Assembly: GCF_042242105.1 (NCBI RefSeq)
Contig: NC_092031.1
Coordinates: 5,850,175-5,914,174, forward strand
DNA from: Pempheris klunzingeri
Taxonomy: Eukaryota; Chordata; Actinopteri; Acropomatiformes; Pempheridae
Direction of reading: 5' to 3'
Length of the DNA: 64,000 nt
In this document: positions 57,691 to 64,000 of the stretch, piece after piece
Numbering within the stretch: the stretch's first letter is position 1
Layout: each line of letters starts with the position of its first letter
Translations under genes and position numbers: made by a program
Notes under the pieces: generated by a model
What the model saw: only the letters and a program-made list of their open reading frames with translations
Told to the model about the DNA's origin: nothing
Databases searched by the model: none

Positions 57691-58395
57691 GCAGCTGCTG
57701 GTTAGCTTATCTTAGCTTAGCTTAAGACTGGAAACGGGGAAGCTGCTATCCTACACTTTTTGGTTTATGAACAGATTAAAGGTCTCATATTTCGCTCAAG
57801 TTCATATTTGTGTTTGAGGTCCCAGTAGAACAGGTTTACATGGCTTATTGTTCAAAAAACCCAGCATTTCTCTCATGGCAGACATGGCTGCTGCTGATGT
57901 TTTCAGCCTGAGCGCTCTGTTTCAGAGGAACAGAAAAATCTGCCGTTCTTCGCTCTCGCCTTCAACATCTTCATGTTACCAGGAGGTGGTGTTAGTGAAG
58001 AAAAAACAGTTACGGACAGCGAAGGCAGTGGACATCCAGCCAGCAGAAGGGCTGGAGGAGGTCACATGATCAGTAGATCCCCTTGTGACATCACAAGGGG
58101 AGCCAAATCCAAACCGTGTTTTTACACATTTACTGAAAGATGGAGCAGGAGAAAAAGAGAGAGGAGTGAGTTTTCTGATAGTTTGGCAGTCTGTAGACAC
58201 ACTAGGGACATGTATGTATTTTGAAAAAAGACTAAAAAATGTGTTTTGCATAATGTGGGACATTTAAACAAATAAGTTATAGTGTTTTAATTAGTTTAGA
58301 GGTACTTGTAGGTGGATTTTGTTAGCGAGTCTAGCTCTTTCCCCGTTTCCAATCTTTATGCTACGCTAAGCTAACTTGCCACTGCTAGATAGAGT
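57691..58395. repeat. Inverted pair of 'GCTTAGCTTAGC..AAGACTGGAAACGGGG' repeats around a MITE
   Basis: The plus-strand copy at about 57701-57751 reads GGTTAGCTTATCTTAGCTTA, then AGACTGGAAACGGGGAAGCT. The minus-strand copy at about 58326-58375 reads the same way in reverse (CCCCGTTTCCAATCTTTATG, CTACGCTAAGCTAAC). The motif is a very common fish interspersed repeat. The inverted arrangement brackets the MITE at 57775-58268. Confidence 0.6.
57775..58268 (+). mobile_element. MITE with 'TTTAAAGGTCYCATATT' ends
   Basis: The left end reads ATTAAAGGTCTCATATTTCG and the right end ..GCATAATGTGGGACATTTAAA. The reverse complement of the right matches the left with scattered differences. Interior landmarks CCCTTGTGACATCACAAGGG and GAGCCAAATCCAAACCG and the phrase CCAGTAGAACAGGTTTACATGG belong to a widespread fish family that I recognise. 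Small open frames inside are chance. Confidence 0.65.
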
Positions 58396-58850
58396 GTTTA
58401 CTGTGCAGGAATGAGAATGGTATCGATCATCTTAAACTGTTGGCCAAAAGCAATTCAGCATTTTTTCCCCAAAATGTCCTTTACGTGAATCCATTGTTTT
58501 TTTAGTAGCAGGTTTCATATATGTATGTAGTCTAACTGAATCAAACCATATTATTTTTCTACGCTATCATTGAAAACACAAAAATCCCCACTGATGTATC
58601 TGTAAATGTAAACATGTTGAACACAGATAAAACCTGTCCATGCACAGACACAGCCCATAATGTGGGACAGACAATGTTAGAGGTCTGGACTATATATTTT
58701 TTGATGGTACGTTGTCTCTAGTCTTCCTGTTGTATTTATTGTTTAGATTTCCATCTTCAACATCTGTCACTCTGAACCAGACTGTTGTCTGTTTTGTCTG
58801 GAAAGAGTTGAGTAAAATATAAAGATTTAATTTTCATAACTGCTTTGATT

Positions 58851-59644
58851 CTGTTATTGTCTTGTCAGCATCACTGCGTAAAAAGAGAGAGGAGCTTCTT
58901 ATACTTCATTTAAGAGTTTAAGTGACTTTAACATTGTGGCATTTATTATTGACAGAGCTCTGACATGAAGGAAATATTTAAGAAATCCACTTTCTAAATT
59001 GTTTTAGAAAAGGAAGTCAGGGTCGGATGATTTTCAGTCATGTAGCATGTTACAATGATGCTGAGAATGAGAATTTCTGTGCTTAAATTTTATGAATAAG
59101 GCTGAGGACTTCTAATAATACACTTGGGTACAAAAACAGATGCCCACCTGTCTGTGTTGTTGTTTTGGCTTGGATTTTCTAGAAGCCGAAAGGCATCGTG
59201 GGAGATTTTAGGGCGGTAAGAATACACTCAGCAGAATCAGCCAGGTGCTAATACCTTGACTGAACACACACACACACACACACGCGGGTGTGCGGAGAGA
59301 GAACAGCTTTAGCAGGGATTTGCTCTGTATTAACCCTGAGAGGGGACAGCTGGAGTACAAGGAAGACAGCCTAGACAGACCTGCACAAAATATAGACAAC
59401 AGCTTAATTTTGCACAAAACAATGGTGCAAGATGGGTATGGAGTGCAGCAGTGGCATTAAAGTGAGATGTAGTGTGGGCTGAACTTGGCAACAACTAATG
59501 ACTCCAAAGACTGGCACTAAAGGAAAGAAAGCTGGCAAGAGAGAAAAACAAAAGCAAGAGGAAAAGTGTCATGTATTTTCAATGAGGATCTCAACCTGAG
59601 GACGTTTCACCACCAGCTGTCCACAGACGGAGGGACGGAGCAGA
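58851..59644. other. Intergenic / 5' region of the armadillo gene
   Basis: AT-rich, with a CA microsatellite at 59263-59284. No CpG island is evident. The promoter of the downstream gene should lie here, but no defining motif was seen. Confidence 0.55.
59263..59284. repeat. (CA)n microsatellite
   Basis: Short uninterrupted CA run. Confidence 0.9.
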
Positions 59645-62600
59645 ATGGGACACCCAAGTGTGCCACTCATGTACACCTACACTCGTCCCCACAGGGATAA
59701 ACGCAGATCCAGTCGTCTGCAACCCTACACGCCAAACGGTGAGTGGAACAGAATCATGACTGATGTGTATCAGTGAAAATCAGTCTTTGTATTGGCTTTG
59801 ACATTAATGTGGTTGCAACCTACTCACTTTTGTTTCAGTGATGCTCAACCTTCAAAGTCACACGTGAGACCAGCTGGTGTGACCAGACTTTAATACTATT
59901 GGCCTCTGAGCTGCTTAATCAGACAAGTTAAGGGTTAAATGTCTCGCTTGGAAGCACCTCAGTAGTAGTTTCTGATGGGGGGGGGGATGCTATTCAGTCA
60001 CACACGTTGTCATAACTAGTGAAGAGATTCAAACTTGTGATCTTTCGGTCAAGAATTCTTAAAGGGCCGTGCCAGAGTAATACTTCAGCTCTTTAGTAAA
60101 AAATCACTTGTACTTTTAATGTTTCATCTTCAGATGCATCATTGATACTTTCAAATTAGTTTATGTATTTTTCCTGCTCTCCATGCAGCCATTACTTCCT
60201 GTTCATTCCTGTGCTTGCAGACTCTGGCCTGCTTGCTAGAGTTGTATATTCTTAATAAATAATAAATGATTGTGTCCACTGGCTTTCAGTTAAAAGGATT
60301 CCACAATTTGAGCGAGTTTCAAGAGCCAAGTAATTGATTTTCATATCATGTGGAAATGAATGGAAACCAATGGCTGCCAGGAACGATAGTGAACACTAGA
60401 AATCTGTGATCTGTGTCTGCAGTTAATGGTCTGGTGTTTGAGCAGTACAGTGACCACTACTACTTATCACTATGTGTCTCTGGTCTCTTTATAAGTTCAT
60501 TGAAGGACCATTCAAAGAAATTGGGTTATCAACTGGAGGGTTTTATATTTGCAGAGATCAGCTGGGACAATCAGCTGTCTGTGTAGCCCTCCATTCACTC
60601 TGACTGGCGCTGTAACTCAGCTTTAAAAATATTTCTATTAATTTCCACTAGAGTCAAATATAGTGCTTATATTTGGATCATACAGTTGAAAGTTAGTGAA
60701 CCAGATCCTGTGGTACCAGCTACCCATGTTGTTGATCCCCAGACTTTCTCCCTAACACCACCATGAGGCTGACATTCGTGGTTTTGGGTATAATGTCTCA
60801 ACAGCTTTCAGATTAATTGCCAGAAAGACCAGCGTATGCTCAGAAAGCTCTCTTCATTGGCTCTAAACCAGAACGAACAGAGGCACCATCTGCCTGTTTT
60901 ACAAGTAGGATGTATTGGAGTGAAGTGTATCTCTGCACAATTGGTCAAATTATTTTTTATTATTCTTTGCTCTTGTTCTAATGGAGACCCCCAGAACTGT
61001 GCTGATTTTATACTTTCAGTAGTTTATTTGTATGGTTGTTGTCGGTTGTTTTATGGTTGTTGTATTGTTGTTTTATGTGAAGTCCTGCTTCTCCCTCATC
61101 TAACTGTAATGATGTTCATATTTCCTACACTTACACATACAACCTTCATTTGCGCTCCATTTTATGACCCTTAGTATGTCTCAATTTTTATCTCCACAGA
61201 GAACCTGAACAATGCGTTAGGTGCTATCAGAGTACTCGGTGTGGAACAGATTGAAGACGAACTTAGACCACATCTGAACACAGTGCTCACCAACATCAAG
61301 GAGAGGAGTGAGTCCGTTTACACTCTTTTACACTGTGATGTCTGATTTCTAACTGGAATATATTTTAGGCTGTTCTATCCCTCGAGCCTCAGTTATGACA
61401 TTATCTGCTTGACAGCATTAAATATATCACAACGTGTCCTAGGTTTCATGCCATAATGAGGGGTGTCAGGGTTATTTTACTGTGTCACAGTATGTCTTTC
61501 ATCTTATGTGATGGTCCTGCTGCCCCATGCAATTTACCTATTTTTAAACATTTATTAATATGCGTTTCCTCACAAGTATAACTTAAGGCATCATGCCTCC
61601 CACAACTAGTGCGACCATATCATGACAGCTCCCCATTCTGGATGATAAAACCTTTAGCAAAGCCACACCGGTGAGGGATGGGGAGCTGCAGGGTTGAGTG
61701 ACCGTGACCGGATCAGGTGAGTGACACTTGTGAGTCCTAGGTCGACATTAAGCTGTATCCATGTCTCCTAGCAAGAGGGCAACAGGGGGCAAGAGAGGCA
61801 GAGGAGGTAAAGAAGGGTCAGAGAGATCATGAAGAAGGTGAACACACTAAAAAATTCAGTTGATTATTATTCTGCTTAAAGATTAAAGGAGCACTGATTA
61901 AAAACTACACCTGCTATAACTTGATACACTTCATGCAACTTCATCTTTCAAGGCAAAATTTCCGTTGGCTTTGGCCTAATACACTGATCACACTGTTATG
62001 TCTACTGTGTTTATTTCATTGTCTCCATGTTGTTTTTACATGTGTAATTCCACTTGTGTCCAGACAAAGGCGCTGCTGAGCAGGTGGTGATCAGTGGGAT
62101 CCTGCCAATTCTGGCCCTGTCTCTGAGGAGCAGAGGGCCCCTCGCGCTGCTGACCGCAAAACTAGTGGCTGAACTCGCCAAGGACCGTAAGTTATTTTCA
62201 TATACATGTTCGTCTACGCATGTTTATTTCGTCTATTTCCCCTGTTGGCATCTTTATACTTTATGTTTTGTATCACTGTAGCTTTCCATTCATTTGTTTT
62301 CATGAGTTTTTTTTGTTCTTCTGTCAGCTGTGGTGCGTAAAGGTTTTGGTGACACAGGTTTGGTTATGGCTCTGCTGTCTGTGCTGACCAGTACAAACCA
62401 GGAGCTGCTCGTTTACGCTGTAAAAGCCATCTCTCGCATGTCTTATGACAGCTGTAAGTAAAGTAAAGCAGTAAAAGTACCTAGTTCTAATCATACTAAC
62501 ATTTTGACAGTCTGGATATTTCTGAACTGTTTTCTGTGCCTCCCTCTGCTCCTCTGTCGCCCTCAGCTAAGCTGCAGGAACAGCTGCTCCGTCGAGGTGC

Positions 62601-63039
62601 AGTGCCCCGTCTTGTTGCCATCCTGCTCCGTTTTCCTGATAAGGAGGCCCTGGAGGAAGCATGCCTCCAGGCCCTCTGTAACCTCAGCGGCATGGGAGTG
62701 GCAGAGGAGGCTGGCATGGTCTGGGAGCGGGGGGCGTCTGTGAGACCAGGGGAGTCTGTTTTTCATGGGGTCTCTCCTCACACATGCGGGTTTGCCTCCT
62801 CCGTGACTCTAGTGTGTGTGTCTCAGTGGGCACCAGGTCAATACGCGGTCAACATCGAGGTTTTCCAGCGCTGCTCCTCCTCTTTCTGGAGCCTTCACGG
62901 GAACAAACAGACTGCTCGTTGGTTCCCGTTCTTCAGCTTGGGAACCTGTTCAAATCTGTTCAAGGTGTTCAAGTTCTCTACGAGGAATATTCTCCGAACC
63001 AAAAGTCTGAAGACTCGTGTGTTCCACACTTTCCTCTGA
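59645..63039 (+). CDS. Armadillo-repeat protein resembling SmgGDS/RAP1GDS1, 307 aa
   Basis: Coding exons: 59645-59738, 61200-61307, 62064-62186, 62328-62453 and 62567-63039 (TGA). All introns are phase 1, and the three middle exons (108, 123, 126 nt) are symmetric. Residues from about 30 to 205 carry ARM-type helices: VVISGILPILALSLRSRG, AKLVAELAKDPVVRK, LVMALLSVLTSTNQELLVYA, VKAISRMSYDS, GAVPRLVAILLRFPDKEALE and CLQALCNLSGM. The order and wording resemble SmgGDS (…GILQLFASLL…, …IAEVAKNE…, …LLNSKDQEVLLQ…, …NICYDS…), a guanine-nucleotide factor/chaperone for small GTPases. The tail after AEEAGMVWERG (about 100 aa) has no ARM pattern. All three frames are open there for long stretches, so the tail or the last exon boundary is uncertain. 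ATG 59645 is the first in frame; ATG 59669 is an alternative. The protein is half the length of RAP1GDS1, so it is a relative rather than an orthologue, or the gene continues past the window. Confidence 0.7.
59739..61199. other. Intron 1 of the armadillo gene
   Basis: It includes a plus-strand partial copy of the TCTCAACAACTATT dispersed repeat at about 60725-60835. No other element is recognised. Confidence 0.65.
60725..60835 (+). repeat. Partial copy of the 'TCTCAACAACTATTGGATGG' repeat family
   Basis: GATCCCCAGACTTTCTCCCT, AACACCACCATGAGGCTGAC, ATTCGTGGTTTTGGGTATAA and TGTCTCAACAGCTTTCAGAT follow the family order. Shorter and more decayed than the copy at 41755-42130. Confidence 0.5.
61308..62063. 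other. Intron 2 of the armadillo gene
   Basis: No coding or repeat feature recognised. A short segment CAACAGGGGGCAAG near 61770 is weakly CTCF-like. Confidence 0.65.
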
Positions 63040-64000
63040 CTGTTTAACCACTGAAGGCTAATTAACTAAACTAACTGGCATACAAAACTCTGAGGGGATT
63101 ACCACAACCTCTCTAATTACACCAGAAGAACATCAGTGGAATATTTACACACCACAAAGCTGGACATGCACACTTGGACATATTCAAACTGCAAATGCTT
63201 CCTAATGTCTCTTGTCTTTTCCTGTTGACTTTTATCTTTCAGCTATTATGGGATCCTATGCCATACAGGTATTTGTTTTTTGGGGAATAATTATCTGGGA
63301 TCTGGAATAAAGAAAATGCTACATATTAATGAAGAGTATGTATCTAAATAAGAAAACCTTAAAAGCGAATGCACTGATGACGTCGTTGGTATTGATTTGT
63401 TCACAAGTGCTTGAAATGAAATTGAACATTTTTCCTTGGCAGCAATATTGACATCATTCTTTTCTACAGTGCAAGTGTATCATTTGTGATTATGGCTCGT
63501 TCAGGTTTACCAGACATTTCTGATTATTTCACATCTTTGACACCCACTTTAAATAATAAAATACCTTGACTTTTAATGTGTATATGTCTCTGCTAGGGGT
63601 ACGTTTTTAAATAATACATCATTACATTAGTGTTTCTTGCACAGTTTCCACATGAGTGAGTATAAAAAGACCCATATATACAGTATAAATGTAATAATCA
63701 ACATGTGTTTTCCATGTGTAGTTGCCTTTCTTTTGTCTAAACTACTTTGTGGGTGTTCACCTTTTCACTGTCATCTCTTCAGGGTTCCCTACACCAAACT
63801 TTTGCCATGAAACTCTCGGGACACTGATTCAACATGAGCCTCAGAAGACGACAAGCTGAGAGGCCACATGCGATGCCTCCTGGAACCTCCAGATCTGCTC
63901 AAAGCTTGGCAGTCTGGTTGCTGCACTGGGCTCAGTAATCTGGTTCAAATCTGTTCTAGGCTCCAGGGATAAACTATGGAAGTCACGATAACACAAGGTA
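63040..64000 (+). other. Armadillo gene 3' UTR and downstream sequence
   Basis: AATAAA at 63306-63311 (GGAATAAAGAAAAT) lies about 267 bases after the stop at 63039 and is a plausible polyadenylation signal. Two short exon-like pieces bounded by AG..GT or preceded by TTCAG (63242-63268; from about 63782) are present, but I could not connect them to the ARM frame. Confidence 0.5.

Larger units (their letters stand above)
57479..58850 (+). other. 3' UTR / downstream region of the AP-2-like gene, rich in repeats
   Basis: It follows the stop codon. It contains a nested set of repeats (57691-58395) starting about 210 bases after the stop. ATTAAA at 57775-57780, at the very end of the inner MITE, is a possible polyadenylation hexamer. 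No obvious AATAAA was found before 58850, so the true 3' end is uncertain. Confidence 0.45.

Noticed and set aside
63242..63268. Exon-like piece between TTTCAG and GTATTT after the armadillo gene
   Set aside because: It is only 27 bases, and I could not join it in frame to a convincing ARM sequence. The AATAAA at 63306 makes 3' UTR more likely.
1..64000. CRISPR arrays, operons, phage or prokaryotic islands
   Set aside because: The sequence is vertebrate nuclear DNA with spliced genes. No spaced direct-repeat arrays or bacterial-type gene packing were seen.

Overview
This is a vertebrate nuclear window, almost certainly from a teleost and probably a spiny-rayed (percomorph-type) fish. The evidence is GT-AG intron/exon gene structure, abundant CA/TG microsatellites, and several dispersed repeat families typical of such fish: a Rex3-like tail ending in GATG units, a 3' LINE fragment, and several MITE families. 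All four protein-coding genes lie on the + strand. Exons were assembled by eye from splice signals, reading-frame continuity and protein-family resemblance. No alignment was run.

Layout: (1) 3999-15210 holds the last nine coding exons of ttyh2 (Tweety homologue, anion channel family). The 5' half of the gene lies upstream of the window, so 1-3998 is intron. (2) 17887-50612 is a complete kif19 gene (kinesin-8-like motile-cilium length regulator): 20 coding exons, 1015 codons, and an 18.7 kb second intron. A CpG-rich promoter and non-coding first exon lie at about 17340-17650. (3) 55723-57478 is a four-exon, 395-aa gene whose middle aligns with the DNA-binding/helix-span-helix region of AP-2 (TFAP2) factors but is strongly diverged. 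Its CpG-rich promoter and 5' non-coding exon lie near 52.85-53.24 kb. (4) 59645-63039 is a five-exon armadillo-repeat gene resembling the N-terminal half of SmgGDS/RAP1GDS1, with an unusual C-terminal tail.

ttyh2 and kif19 belong to a conserved vertebrate block (human 17q25, where DNAI2 lies between them). Here the interval between them is only about 2.7 kb and contains no DNAI2. I see no operon-like relation. The two downstream genes are independent, with their own promoters or start exons.

The rest is intron and intergenic DNA with repeats. The most striking non-genic structure is a roughly 790-bp foldback element (29042-29833) in kif19 intron 2. Its long, nearly identical inverted arms contain CCAAT-like and GC-box-like motifs, and a 9-bp direct repeat flanks it. 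Other repeats are a nested MITE cluster just after the AP-2-like stop codon, a Rex3 fragment inside an older MITE, a minus-strand LINE 3' end and a tRNA-like SINE remnant. I found no rRNA, functional tRNA, CRISPR or viral genes.
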